This document shows, one piece after another, positions 20,439-29,091 of a stretch of 64,000 bases of DNA. Origin of the DNA: Corynebacterium yonathiae (GTDB lineage Bacteria; Actinomycetota; Actinomycetes; Mycobacteriales; Mycobacteriaceae); assembly GCF_022288805.1 (NCBI RefSeq), contig NZ_JAKOPM010000002.1, forward strand, positions 124,001-188,000. The letters are read 5' to 3'. The notes beneath the pieces are model-generated. The model did not search any database, had not been told where the DNA came from, and saw only the letters and a program-made list of their open reading frames with translations. The position numbers and the translations under genes were made by a program. How positions within the stretch are numbered: the first letter of the stretch is position 1; every line of letters begins with the position of its first letter.

Positions 20439-22019
20439 ATGTCGCAGGCCTCGACCGTGGATTATGACTACGCCCGTACATGGGCCGACCACGACCCCGA
20501 TCCGGAGACAGCCCGCCAGGTAAAGACCTGGATTGCAGAGGGCAATACCGCTGAGCTCGGCGCCGCCTTCGCCGGACCACTGTCTTTCGGCACTGCGGGC
20601 CTGCGCGCCGCCGTGGGCCCAGGCGAGTCCCGCATGAACCGCGCTGTGGTCATCCGCACCACCTATGGACTCGTCTCCTGGCTCAAGCAGCACGTAGAGA
20701 CCCCAGTCGTAGCCATTGGCTGCGATGCCCGCCACGGCTCCGCACAATTCCAACGCGATGCCGCCCAGGTTATCTCCGCAGCTGGCGGCAAGGCCCTGGT
20801 TCTGCCCGCGCAAAACCCCACGCCACTGACCGCCTTCACGGTGCGCGAGCTCAAGGCGGATGCCGGAATCATGGTCACCGCCTCACATAATCCGCCCGCC
20901 GATAATGGCTACAAGGTCTACTTGGGCGGCCGCATTGCCACCGGCCCGGCAGAAGGAGTGCAGCTTATCTCGCCTGCCGACGCCGAAATCGCGGAAGCCA
21001 TCTCCGCAGCACCTCCTGCCGATGAAATCCCACTGTCCACCGAGAACATCGAGGACGTCGATACCCGTTCCGAGTACCTCGACCGCGCCGCGCAGCTCGT
21101 GGGCGAGAATACCGATGTCACGATCGCTCTGACCGCCATGCACGGCGTCGGCGCTGCCTTGGGTAAAGAACTTCTCACCCGCTGTGGCTTCCACGTCTCG
21201 CTGGTTCCCGAACAAGCGCAACCGGATCCGGATTTCCCCACCGTCTCCTTCCCCAACCCGGAAGAGCCCGGCGCTCTCGACTTAGGGATCCGCCACGCTG
21301 AGGAGATCGGCGCCGATATCCTTATCGCTTATGACCCCGACGCTGACCGCTGCGCTGCTGCCGTGCCTATTGCTTCTGGCTCCTGGCGCCAGCTCACCGG
21401 CGATGAAACTGGCGCTCTTTTGGGCGACTACCTAGCCCGCCGCGGTGCGACCGGCAACTTCGCCAACTCACTGGTCTCCTCCCGCCTGCTCGGGCGGATC
21501 GCCGCGCACTACGGCCTTGTCCACGAGGAAACGCTCACCGGCTTCAAGTGGATCGCACGTACCCCGGATCTTGCCTTTGGTTACGAGGAAGCCATTGGTT
21601 TCTGCCCCGATCCCACCGCTGTCCGTGACAAAGACGGCATCGCTACCTCCGTAGTGCTCGCCAGCCTCGCGGCCGAGTGCAAGGCCGCAGGAACCACCCT
21701 GCTGGAGCGCTTGGAGGGCATCTACGCCACCGTCGGGGCCCTATATACCCAACCGCTGACCTTCCGCGTTGATGACCTCAGTATCATCGCCGAGGCGATG
21801 GACAAGGTCGCCTCTACCCCACCCACGGAGCTGGCCGGTTCCCCAGTGACAAAGGTAGAGAAATTCGCCCAAGGCTCCAAGTTCTTTACCGACAACGATG
21901 ACCGCGTCATCGTACGCCCCTCCGGCACGGAACCGAAGCTCAAGTGCTACCTGGAGTCCCCCGATGCAGACCGCTTAGATGCCATCGCGGTGGATCTTCG
22001 CGCCTACTTCGAGATTTAA
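20439..22019 (+). CDS. alpha-D-phosphohexomutase family enzyme, probably phosphopentomutase in this operon
   Basis: 526 residues with the four-domain phosphohexomutase layout. FGTAGLRAAVGPGESRMNR is near the N terminus, the phosphoserine loop is TASHNPPADNGYK (about residue 150), the Mg loop is DPDADR (about 300), the sugar loop is GYEEAIGFC, and the phosphate-binding loop is RPSGTEPKLK. The family interconverts sugar-1- and sugar-6/5-phosphates. The operon needs a step from deoxyribose-1-phosphate to deoxyribose-5-phosphate and has no DeoB, so I infer that this protein does it; a phosphoglucomutase is the alternative. Its stop overlaps the stop of the convergent gene. Confidence 0.85.
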   Translation: MSQASTVDYDYARTWADHDPDPETARQVKTWIAEGNTAELGAAFAGPLSFGTAGLRAAVGPGESRMNRAVVIRTTYGLVSWLKQHVETPVVAIGCDARHGSAQFQRDAAQVISAAGGKALVLPAQNPTPLTAFTVRELKADAGIMVTASHNPPADNGYKVYLGGRIATGPAEGVQLISPADAEIAEAISAAPPADEIPLSTENIEDVDTRSEYLDRAAQLVGENTDVTIALTAMHGVGAALGKELLTRCGFHVSLVPEQAQPDPDFPTVSFPNPEEPGALDLGIRHAEEIGADILIAYDPDADRCAAAVPIASGSWRQLTGDETGALLGDYLARRGATGNFANSLVSSRLLGRIAAHYGLVHEETLTGFKWIARTPDLAFGYEEAIGFCPDPTAVRDKDGIATSVVLASLAAECKAAGTTLLERLEGIYATVGALYTQPLTFRVDDLSIIAEAMDKVASTPPTELAGSPVTKVEKFAQGSKFFTDNDDRVIVRPSGTEPKLKCYLESPDADRLDAIAVDLRAYFEI

Positions 22020-22600
22020 CCCCCTCCCCGCTCCACGCTCTCTAACTGGTCCTTCTGAGATTGCTTAGGGCCAATGAGGGTGCGGACTAGTGGGCTTGCT
22101 GCCGCCAGGCCCACCGCCGCAGTACCAACTATCGATTCCGGTGGGTCAAAAAGAACGAGTATCGCCGGTATAAGGATGAGCGCGCCGAAAATGACACCTA
22201 CGGCCGTAAAGAGCCGTACTTTTGATTCAAATATCGCGTACTCGAAAGGTTCTGCTGTAACTTTCCTATCGAGGACAATATCTGCATGAGCGTCCTCCAT
22301 AATCCGATCGCCTGCGCCCGGCTGAATGTCATTGTGCTGTTTGATTATCTGTGGATGCGGAGTTGGCCCCTGATGCGCCCACACAGCAATTTGGTCGTCA
22401 AGGTTAGAAAGTCTATTTACGCCAGGGAGCGCTCCTCCAACTGGTGGGAAATCGCTGCGTTTATTTTCCGGTGCGCCCGATAACTGCGAGTCCGATTGCG
22501 CAGATGCGCTTGCTGCGCTGCCTGCGCTACTCGCTGGCTTTGAAATAGGTGAATCTCGTTTACCCCGTCCAGCATCGTTCCGATCTTCTTCATATCCCAT
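22016..22600 (-). CDS. hypothetical protein with two C-terminal membrane helices
   Basis: 194 residues, not recognised. The first 110 or so residues are polar and Ser/Ala/Pro-rich. Two hydrophobic helices follow (about 128-152 and 158-178), then a charged tail ESVERGGG. Base composition is more AT-rich than its operon neighbours, and several ORFs around it are small and unconserved, suggesting acquired DNA near the insertion sequence. The ATG at 22600 is the only reasonable start. Convergent with the deo operon. Confidence 0.6.
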   Translation of the reverse strand: MGYEEDRNDAGRGKRDSPISKPASSAGSAASASAQSDSQLSGAPENKRSDFPPVGGALPGVNRLSNLDDQIAVWAHQGPTPHPQIIKQHNDIQPGAGDRIMEDAHADIVLDRKVTAEPFEYAIFESKVRLFTAVGVIFGALILIPAILVLFDPPESIVGTAAVGLAAASPLVRTLIGPKQSQKDQLESVERGGG

Positions 22601-22777
22601 ATCCTATCGCTAAACCTCATACCTTCATCTCTACAGTGACTTTCTGTGACTGATGGTATGGCTACCGAGCACGCCTGTTTGTACACAGCGCCTTAGGAAG
22701 GTGTAGTTTGCTGGTCCTGGAGGCCAAAATGAGAGGAGTTAAAGACTACAGGACCCCACCATTCATCCTTAACAGTT

Positions 22778-23041
22778 TTGCTAAAGATTGCAGTTGGTAT
22801 TTCATCATTGCTCTGCCTCGGTTATTTCATTGGCGGTTTGAATGCGGCATACATTGCCAAGGCCCTGGCGGGATCGGATTCCACCTCATTGCCGGATATT
22901 TCTCGTAGGTTAGGAAATGGATTTTTCTACTTCACGATCGCTGGGATATTCCTAGCTGTATTCCTCGTTGGTGCCTATGCGGTGTTCCACAGGGCTCAAA
23001 GGTCTAAACGACAGGATGTGTTGGTGAAGTTGTACGGTTAG
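22778..23041 (+). CDS. small two-helix membrane protein, 3' end replaced by an IS
   Basis: 87 residues if started at the TTG at 22778; no ATG exists in this frame, the upstream stop is at 22730, and no clear ribosome-binding site is visible, so the start is doubtful. Two hydrophobic segments (about 4-28 and 48-70) flank a short polar loop. The last 13 codons come from the left end of the IS. Removing the IS and one copy of the 8-bp duplication restores a reading frame that runs 10 codons beyond ...HRAQ to a TAG at 24464-24466. Not recognised by sequence. Confidence 0.45.
   Translation: MLKIAVGISSLLCLGYFIGGLNAAYIAKALAGSDSTSLPDISRRLGNGFFYFTIAGIFLAVFLVGAYAVFHRAQRSKRQDVLVKLYG
22993..23000. repeat. 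left copy of the 8-bp target-site duplication
   Basis: GGCTCAAA, identical to 24430-24437, immediately outside the left inverted repeat. Confidence 0.92.
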
Positions 23042-23161
23042 CCGGTCTGGCGTGCTGATATTAGGAGTATTTCACTTATTCGGAGGGATATTCCAGCTTC
23101 GACCATGAAATACCGCCAAAGGCATGCCGGTGTGCTAGGCACCTAGGTTCACGATGAGGGG

Positions 23162-24361
23162 ATGAGTAAAAATCATCCTCGATGCCCCGTCTGCGCCGGG
23201 GCATGCACCAAACACGGAAAAACGAGTGCTGGGCACCAACGATGGCGATGCCGCACCTGCAAAGCCACCTTCACCCGCATGAATAACGATGCCGCGCAAG
23301 CCAAATGGTTCCGCCATTTCATTTCCTGGCTCACCTCCAGCAACAGCCTGGCAGCAACCGCTAAAACCTGCGATGTTTCACCACGAACTTTGCAACGACG
23401 CTTCACACCGTTCTGGCTTATCCAACCACCCCGAAGCGTTGATAAGCAGCGAATCTACGACCAAATCTTCATCGACGGCACCTACTTCAACACCAAATGC
23501 CTTGTTGTGGCTGCCGACTCCAACCATGTCATCAATTGGTTCTGGTGCACGAAAGAATCCTCCTGGTCCTACATGCGCCTACTCGACCCGCTAGCCCCAC
23601 CACAATTGGTCACCTGCGATGGCGACGCCGGAGGGCTTAAAGCACTACACCAACTGTGGCCTAATACCCCGGTTCAACGCTGCATTGTCCACGTCAAACG
23701 CAATATCCAACGCGCCACCGGCCTTTATCCCACCTCGCCGATGGGTAAAGCATTACAACGACTTTCCTTTGAACTACTCGCCGTTGACAACCTGGATAAA
23801 GCAGCCGAATGGACCGTAAAACTACAACAGTTCGGCACCGTATTTAACACCCAGCTCAAAGCCAGAACCTACGTCAAAGACGTCCCCTTCGACCAGATTC
23901 CAAAATCCAAACGCCGCAATAAAAAATGGTGGTACACCCACTACACCCACCGCGGAATCTACCTGCAGCTAAAGAAAATGAGCCAACAAGGCCACCTCTT
24001 TGCCTACCTCACCAAAGCTAAACAAAACCAACGGTTAGAACGCACGACCAACAAGCTAGAAGGCGCAGTGAACTCTCAAATAAAGAAAATCATGCACACC
24101 CACCGAGGACTGCGCGACGAACAACAACGCATCGCCTGCGACTGGTGGCTATACCTCCACACACAACTGCCTGACGACCCTGTAGAGATCGCCAGGCAGC
24201 AAAACTGGGGCCAGGACGCACTCGCCAAAGCACAAACCCTAGCCAACCAGGAAAAACAAGCCACCAGCGGCCACGAAGACGGCCAACCAGCAACCTACGA
24301 CAATGCCATCGACACTGCCTACAACCACTCTATGGGAATACGCAAAGGCCACATACGCTAA
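23162..24361 (+). CDS. IS1249-group transposase
   Basis: 399-residue DDE transposase. The N-terminal zinc ribbon has Cys8, Cys11, Cys30 and Cys33. An HTH-like stretch LAATAKTCDVSPRTLQRRF follows. The catalytic acids are probably Asp in FIDGTYF (about 105), Asp in VTCDGDAGG (about 151) and Glu in TNKLEGAVN (about 299). Full length with no stop or frameshift, so probably active. It matches the IS1249 family widespread in Corynebacterium. The ATG at 23162 is preceded by GAGGGG. Confidence 0.93.
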   Translation: MSKNHPRCPVCAGACTKHGKTSAGHQRWRCRTCKATFTRMNNDAAQAKWFRHFISWLTSSNSLAATAKTCDVSPRTLQRRFTPFWLIQPPRSVDKQRIYDQIFIDGTYFNTKCLVVAADSNHVINWFWCTKESSWSYMRLLDPLAPPQLVTCDGDAGGLKALHQLWPNTPVQRCIVHVKRNIQRATGLYPTSPMGKALQRLSFELLAVDNLDKAAEWTVKLQQFGTVFNTQLKARTYVKDVPFDQIPKSKRRNKKWWYTHYTHRGIYLQLKKMSQQGHLFAYLTKAKQNQRLERTTNKLEGAVNSQIKKIMHTHRGLRDEQQRIACDWWLYLHTQLPDDPVEIARQQNWGQDALAKAQTLANQEKQATSGHEDGQPATYDNAIDTAYNHSMGIRKGHIR

Positions 24362-24370
24362 ACCCCCACC

Positions 24371-24429
24371 AACACAAAATGTCGTTTAGCCCGACACGCC
24401 ACAAAACAACACAATCTGTCGTTTAGGCC
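24371..24429. repeat. tandem copies of the terminal repeat at the right IS end
   Basis: AACACAAAATGTCGTTTAGCCC (24371-24392, positions given because it exceeds the usual repeat core) and AACACAATCTGTCGTTTAGG plus CC (24408-24429) are 19 of 22 identical in direct orientation. Only the outer copy is flanked by the target duplication. Confidence 0.7.
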
Positions 24430-24437
24430 GGCTCAAA
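24430..24437. repeat. right copy of the 8-bp target-site duplication
   Basis: GGCTCAAA, identical to 22993-23000. Confidence 0.92.
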
Positions 24438-24495
24438 GCTCCCGCAGACAGGAGTCCTGCCGGTAGCACCCGTCTCAAGACTGCAGGTACGACGA

Positions 24496-24523
24496 AACCC
24501 CGCAAGCATCTGCTTGCGGGGTT
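24496..24523 (-). terminator. terminator after tRNA-Tyr
   Basis: AACCCCGCAAG and CTTGCGGGGTT form an 11-bp perfect stem with a 6-base loop directly 3' of tRNA-Tyr on the minus strand. Confidence 0.85.
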
Positions 24524-24530
24524 CATTCTG

Positions 24531-24612
24531 TGCCAGGTAGAAGATTCGAACTTCTGAAGGCAATGCCGGCGGATTTACAGTCCGCTCCCTTTGGCCGCTC
24601 GGGCAACCTGGC
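24531..24612 (-). tRNA. tRNA-Tyr (GTA)
   Basis: 82-nt tRNA with a long variable arm on the minus strand. Acceptor GCCAGGT/ACCTGGC with discriminator A; anticodon loop CTGTAAA gives GTA; T-arm AGAAGTTCGAATCTTCT. Confidence 0.97.
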
Positions 24613-24719
24613 ATGCACTGTGTGGTGCGAGTAAGTACTTTACTACGAACCACCCACCTACCTACAAATCGCCAGCACATAAGGGGAAAAGGGCGATAGA
24701 GGAGGGCGTCGCCAAGCAG

Positions 24720-25724
24720 CTAGCCCACGCGGCGCACAGTGTAATCCGCCAATTGGCGCAGGGCCTGGCTAGCCGAGTTCTCCGGTAGCACGGCGAGCTG
24801 CTCCTCTACCGTGCGCAAGTAGGCATTGATGTCCTCCAGCGCCTTCTCGCGGCCGCTGGACTGATGCAGGAGCTCGATGGCGCGCTCCACCTCGGCGTCG
24901 GAATGCAGCGGGCCAGTAAGCAGCTCGCGCAGCTTATCGCCCACCTCGCCCTCTTCTTCCAAGGCATAGAGAACCGGCAAGGTAAATACGCCCTCACGCA
25001 GGTCCGTGCCCGGGGTCTTGCCGGATTCCTTAGGGTCGGAGAAGATGTCGATGACATCGTCCACAATCTGGAAAATCATGCCGATGGCTCCACCGATGCG
25101 GTGCAGGGCTGCGGCATGCTCGGCCGAGGCGCCGGAGTGATAGGCGCCCAAGTAGCCTGCAGAGGCGATGAGCACGGCCGTCTTTTCGCGGATAACCGCC
25201 GTGTAGTGCTCCACGGCATTGGCCTCGCCCGCGCCGATAGTCTCGCGCATCTGGCCGGTAACCAGCTCCTCAAAGGTATCGGCAAAGTGCCCCACGGTGT
25301 GGGTATCCAGCTCACTCATCAGGCGGGAGGCATGCGCCAAGAGCGCATCCCCAGCGAGAATGGCCACGGAATTATTCCACCGGGAATTCGCGGATTCCAC
25401 GCCCCTACGGCGGTCCGCCTCATCCATGACATCGTCATGATAAAGGGTGGCCACGTGCACCATCTCCACGACGGTGGCGGCCTTAACAACCTCTTCGCAG
25501 CCCGGACGCGGACCATACTCGGAGGCCAATAGCGCCATCATAGGACGAAAGCGCTTGCCACCGGCCTTAGACAGGTGGCTGACCTTATCCTTTAAGAAGT
25601 CCTGGCCGCGGTCGATTTCACTGCGCAGCTTGTCTTCTACTGCTTCCATGCCCGCACCAATGCGCTCGTTGAGCTGCGGATCACCAAGATCCACGTGCGT
25701 GGCATGCGATTGACCGTGAGTCAT
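24720..25724 (-). CDS. long-chain polyprenyl diphosphate synthase
   Basis: 334 residues from ATG 25724 (MTHGQSHATHVDLGDP); an upstream in-frame ATG would add 33 unconserved residues. It elongates allylic diphosphates with isopentenyl diphosphate. Both Asp-rich motifs are present: LYHDDVMDEADRRRG (near residue 98) and QIVDDVIDIFSD (near 224). GGKRFRPMM binds the diphosphate. Divergent from the menJ-like reductase and close to menG, menD, menC, menB, menE and menA, so it most likely makes the menaquinone side chain, as grcC1 does next to menJ in Mycobacterium. Confidence 0.92.
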   Translation of the reverse strand: MTHGQSHATHVDLGDPQLNERIGAGMEAVEDKLRSEIDRGQDFLKDKVSHLSKAGGKRFRPMMALLASEYGPRPGCEEVVKAATVVEMVHVATLYHDDVMDEADRRRGVESANSRWNNSVAILAGDALLAHASRLMSELDTHTVGHFADTFEELVTGQMRETIGAGEANAVEHYTAVIREKTAVLIASAGYLGAYHSGASAEHAAALHRIGGAIGMIFQIVDDVIDIFSDPKESGKTPGTDLREGVFTLPVLYALEEEGEVGDKLRELLTGPLHSDAEVERAIELLHQSSGREKALEDINAYLRTVEEQLAVLPENSASQALRQLADYTVRRVG

Positions 25725-25834
25725 TAAATAGTGTTCCTTGCAACTAAAAGCCAGAGATAATCGATTACCTACCGTAGTCCAATCCGCGCCCCTAAACACA
25801 CTCGAGGGGTCGAACTCATGCAATGATAGTCCTC

Positions 25835-27088
25835 ATGTCGGAGCAGATCGATTCCCAAACCTATGTCGAGGTCGCCATCATTGGCGCTGGACCTGCCGGA
25901 GCCGCCGCTGCGATTCATGCCGCACGCGCGGGCTTTGACACCCTCCTTATTGATTCCGCGACGTTTCCCCGCGATAAAACCTGCGGCGATGGGCTCACCC
26001 CGCGCGCGATGCATCAGCTCGACGAGCTGGGGCTTGCGGTCAACGCCTCCTACCGCAACCGCGGCCTGAAGCTGCACGGATATGGTGGCGATATTACCGC
26101 GCCGTGGCCGGAGACCTACCCTTCCCAGGTTGGTACGGCCCTGCCGCGTTATCGCTTTGATGCCCTGCTTGTCGATGCCGCCGTACACGCCGGCGCCGCC
26201 CTCCTTAACGGCACTCCCGCCACCGATCCAGTACTGGAGGGCAATCGCGTGACCTCCTTCCGCGTTGGCGAGGCTACCGTGCACGCCAAGTGGGTCATTG
26301 TGGCCGATGGCGTGCGCTCCACCTTTGGCAAGAAACTTGGCCGCACGTGGCACCGCGAGGAAGTCTATGGAATCGCCGCACGCTCTTATGCTTCCTCCAC
26401 GCATGCCGATGAGCCCTGGATGCACTCCCACGTAGAGCTCAAGGACGAAGATGGCGGAGTACAGCCCGGCTACGGCTGGATCTTCCCGCTCGGCCTAGAG
26501 CTTGACCAAGTCAACATCGGCCTTGGTGCGCTCTCGACCGCGCAGCGCCCTGCCAAGATCAACACCAAGAAGCTGCTCGAGTTCTACGCCGCCCAGCAGC
26601 GCCCCGAGTGGGGCCTAGGAGAGATTGAACACGTCACCTCTGCTCTACTGCCCATGGGTGGCGCGGTGTCCAACGTGGCCGGCGCCAATTGGATGATCAT
26701 CGGCGATGCCGCCGCCTGCATCAATCCTCTCAACGGCGAGGGCATCGACTATGGCTTAGAGACGGCCGCACTGGCCGTGGATCTGCTGGGACCGAAGGAT
26801 TTCACCCTGGCTTGGCCGGCCGTTCTGCGCGAACACTACGGCGAATCATTCCTCTTGGCTCGCACGGCCGCGCGCCTTTTGACCTACCCGCAATTCCTAC
26901 CGCTGGCCGGTCCGCTGGCTCTGCGCGGACCCGTCGGCCGCCTGCTCATGCCGGCCGCCGCACGCCTGATGGGAAACCTCATTACTGACGATGACCGCGA
27001 CCTCATCGCGCGCACTTGGCGCGCTGCCGGCCGCACCGTATCGTCTATCCGCCGTGATACTCCCCTCTGGGATTCCACTGCGGCATAG
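25835..27088 (+). CDS. menJ: geranylgeranyl reductase family flavoprotein, probable menaquinone reductase
   Basis: 417 residues. The Rossmann motif VAIIGAGPAGAAAAIHAARA lies near the N terminus, with RDKTCGDGLTPRA and the GDAAACINPLNGEGIDYGLE FAD motif near 290. In Mycobacterium the homologue MenJ (Rv0561c) reduces the beta-isoprene of menaquinone to MK(II-H2), the main quinone form of Corynebacterium as well. The position beside a polyprenyl synthase and menG repeats the mycobacterial order. The start at 25835 (MSEQ) is preferred to 25823: AATGAT lies 7 bases upstream as in other leaderless genes. MenJ is inferred from family and context. Confidence 0.85.
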   Translation: MSEQIDSQTYVEVAIIGAGPAGAAAAIHAARAGFDTLLIDSATFPRDKTCGDGLTPRAMHQLDELGLAVNASYRNRGLKLHGYGGDITAPWPETYPSQVGTALPRYRFDALLVDAAVHAGAALLNGTPATDPVLEGNRVTSFRVGEATVHAKWVIVADGVRSTFGKKLGRTWHREEVYGIAARSYASSTHADEPWMHSHVELKDEDGGVQPGYGWIFPLGLELDQVNIGLGALSTAQRPAKINTKKLLEFYAAQQRPEWGLGEIEHVTSALLPMGGAVSNVAGANWMIIGDAAACINPLNGEGIDYGLETAALAVDLLGPKDFTLAWPAVLREHYGESFLLARTAARLLTYPQFLPLAGPLALRGPVGRLLMPAAARLMGNLITDDDRDLIARTWRAAGRTVSSIRRDTPLWDSTAA

Positions 27089-27106
27089 TCTCCCCGCCTC
27101 AGTCCT

Positions 27107-27134
27107 CTAGGTGTGGGCCCAGGCCCGCACCTAG
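27107..27134. terminator. inverted repeat between convergent menJ and menG
   Basis: CTAGGTGTGGGCCC (27107-27120) and AGGCCCGCACCTAG (27121-27134) form a long stem with one internal mismatch. The right arm overlaps the menG stop codon. There is no T-run, but it is the only candidate for ending both transcripts. Confidence 0.55.
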
Positions 27135-27820
27135 GCGGGCTTTACCGCCGAGTGCAGTGCCACGATGCCAAAGGTGAGGTTCTGCCAACCAGCCTCGGCC
27201 CAGCCGTTGCGATTGATAACCGCTGCGAGTTCCTCCTGGCCTGGCCACGCACGGATGGATTCCGCGAGGTAGATATAAGCGTCCGGATTAGAAGAGACCA
27301 CGCGCGCTACCGGCGGGAGCAGGCGCATTAAGTATTCCTTGTACACGGTGCCAAAAATCGGCACCACCGGGGTGGAAAATTCCGCCACCGCCAGACGCCC
27401 GCCCGGCTTAGTAACGCGCGCCATTTCACGCAGGCCGAGCTCAAAGTCGTGGATATTGCGCAGTCCATAAGAAATGGTCACCGCATCAAAAGTATTATCC
27501 GCAAACGGCAGCTTCATGCCATCGCCGGCTACCTTGGGTACATCACGCTCACGGCCAGCGGCCAGCATGCCACGGGAGAAATCGCACGCCACACACCACG
27601 CACCGGACTTGGACAGTTCCACGGTGGATACGGCGGTACCGGCTGCAAGGTCGAGGACCTTCTCACCTGGTTTGAGGCTTAGTCGCTCGCGGGTGCGCTT
27701 GCGCCAGTGCGCGTCCTGCCCAAAGGACAAGACAGTGTTGGTGAGGTCGTATTTCTCGCCCACGGCGTCAAACATGCGCGCCACATCGAAGGGCTTTTTA
27801 TCCAGATCTGCCTTAGACAC
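27131..27820 (-). CDS. menG: demethylmenaquinone methyltransferase
   Basis: 229 residues, GTG start. It methylates demethylmenaquinone with SAM, the last core step of menaquinone synthesis. [20 protein letters not shown] opens the UbiE/MenG family, [17 protein letters not shown] is the SAM-binding loop, and [20 protein letters not shown] and [14 protein letters not shown] are family signatures. The GTG is preceded by TAGACT at 8 bases, suggesting a leaderless transcript. It lies next to mgtA, menD and menJ as in Mycobacterium. Confidence 0.96.
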   Translation of the reverse strand: MSKADLDKKPFDVARMFDAVGEKYDLTNTVLSFGQDAHWRKRTRERLSLKPGEKVLDLAAGTAVSTVELSKSGAWCVACDFSRGMLAAGRERDVPKVAGDGMKLPFADNTFDAVTISYGLRNIHDFELGLREMARVTKPGGRLAVAEFSTPVVPIFGTVYKEYLMRLLPPVARVVSSNPDAYIYLAESIRAWPGQEELAAVINRNGWAEAGWQNLTFGIVALHSAVKPA

Positions 27821-27831
27821 AAATGATCAGT

Positions 27832-29031
27832 CTAGGCCACGCGGGCGCCAAGGGCACGAGCCGCCCACCGCGGCAGCTCCGGGCGCTGGCCCAGAATCGT
27901 CAGAGGCACCCGGCGGGTATCCTCCAGCACCTCTTCGTAATAGCCCACGAGCTGCTCGCACAGCGCCTTCCATGTCTTGGAAGAAATGGACTCGCGGGCA
28001 TTATCGCGTATCTCCTGATGGATCTCTGGGTTAAGCAGCGCATCTACCGCATTGGGAAGGTCGTCCACGAAGGTCTTTACGTCCAGCAAAAGCCCGTTAT
28101 AGCCCTCCTCAATGAGGTCCACCGGACCACCGGCACGCGGCCCAATGGTCGGCACGCCGGAGGCCTGTGCCTCTTGAATGGACTGGCAGAAGGTCTCAAA
28201 CTCACCAGCGTGGACAAAAACGTCCAGAGAGGCATAGGCCGCTGCTAGTTCTTCACCGGACAGAGCGCCAGTAAACACGGCCCCTGGAAGCTGGGCTTCC
28301 AATAGCGGCCGCTCGGGCCCATCGCCCACGATGACCAGCTGGATATCCTCGCGGCCGTTGAGCGCCGATAACCGGTGCACGCCCTTTTCCGCGGCCAAAC
28401 GGCCGACGAAGCCGACGATATTCTTCGTTCCACTCGGCTCCCAGCTGCGACGCAACTCAGCAGAGCGCTTGGACGGGTGGAAGAGCTCCGCATCCACGCC
28501 ACGACCCCAGTGCCGGACGTTTTTAATGTGGTGCTTTTCCAAGTCCCGGATGGTCAGCGAGGACGGCGCCAGCGTCATCTGGCAGGAGTTATGAATCGTG
28601 CGCAGCCATTCCCATACGCCATAGGCCAGCGCGGAAGCATGGTATTTGGTGGCAAACCCGGCAACGTCAGTCTGATACAGCGCCACGGCTGGCACGCGTT
28701 GCTGACGAGCGGAGAAAGCACCGGCCGCGCCGAGCACGAAGGGGCTGGCTAGGTGGATGATATCCGGCTTAAAATCACGCAGCGCCTCATCCACCGCCGT
28801 GGTAGGAACTCCCACGGGAAGCGAATCCACCAGCGGCACGCGCACGGTAGGCACGCGGTAGATAGGGAATCCGAGGTAGTCCGGAATCTCCTCTTGGCCT
28901 TCGCGAGCGCCCGGCGCGATGACAATGGCCTCCTGTCCAGTCTCGTGCAGATGCTCCAAAACACGCAGCACTGAGTTGGTCACACCATTGACATTGGGAA
29001 GGAAAGATTCAGCCACAATCGCTACACGCAT
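27832..29031 (-). CDS. mgtA: GT4 mannosyltransferase, MgtA type
   Basis: 399 residues from ATG 29031 (MRVAIVAESFLPNVNG); an ATG six codons upstream is possible. GT-B fold: VAESFLPNVNGVTNSVLRVL near the N terminus, GRGVDAELFHPSKRS at the domain joint, VGFVGRLAAEKGVHRL at the start of the nucleotide-sugar domain, and the E-x7-E signature in GEFETFCQSIQE. In Corynebacterium and Mycobacterium MgtA transfers mannose from GDP-mannose to a glycolipid precursor of lipomannan-like glycans, and the gene lies beside menG and menD. The context matches that exactly; the precise acceptor is inferred. Confidence 0.88.
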   Translation of the reverse strand: MRVAIVAESFLPNVNGVTNSVLRVLEHLHETGQEAIVIAPGAREGQEEIPDYLGFPIYRVPTVRVPLVDSLPVGVPTTAVDEALRDFKPDIIHLASPFVLGAAGAFSARQQRVPAVALYQTDVAGFATKYHASALAYGVWEWLRTIHNSCQMTLAPSSLTIRDLEKHHIKNVRHWGRGVDAELFHPSKRSAELRRSWEPSGTKNIVGFVGRLAAEKGVHRLSALNGREDIQLVIVGDGPERPLLEAQLPGAVFTGALSGEELAAAYASLDVFVHAGEFETFCQSIQEAQASGVPTIGPRAGGPVDLIEEGYNGLLLDVKTFVDDLPNAVDALLNPEIHQEIRDNARESISSKTWKALCEQLVGYYEEVLEDTRRVPLTILGQRPELPRWAARALGARVA

Positions 29032-29091
29032 GCCACCATCATGACCCATTTTCTTAAGTTAATGGTGAAGCTAGCGGAAAATCTTGGTTAA

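Larger units (their letters stand above)
23001..24429 (+). mobile_element. complete IS1249-like insertion sequence (IS256 family), 1429 bp
   Basis: The ends were found by pairing the left terminus (23001-23023) with the inverted right terminus (24407-24429): both read GG-Y-CTAAACGACAG-NN-TGTGTTG, 20 of 23 identical. An 8-bp direct repeat GGCTCAAA flanks the element, the duplication size of the IS256 family. One transposase fills most of it. Just inside the right end a second copy of the terminal sequence (24371-24392) lies in direct orientation, 37 bp from the outer one. No resistance or passenger gene is present, although IS1249 itself is known from the erm(X) transposon Tn5432. Confidence 0.92.

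Noticed and set aside
22708..22908. 66-codon frame starting MLVLEAKMRGVKDY as the real start of the small membrane gene
   Set aside because: It is in a different frame from the membrane helices and would need a frameshift; no evidence beyond proximity.
23001..24429. Tn5432-like resistance transposon
   Set aside because: A single IS copy with its own target duplication; no erm gene or second IS in the window.
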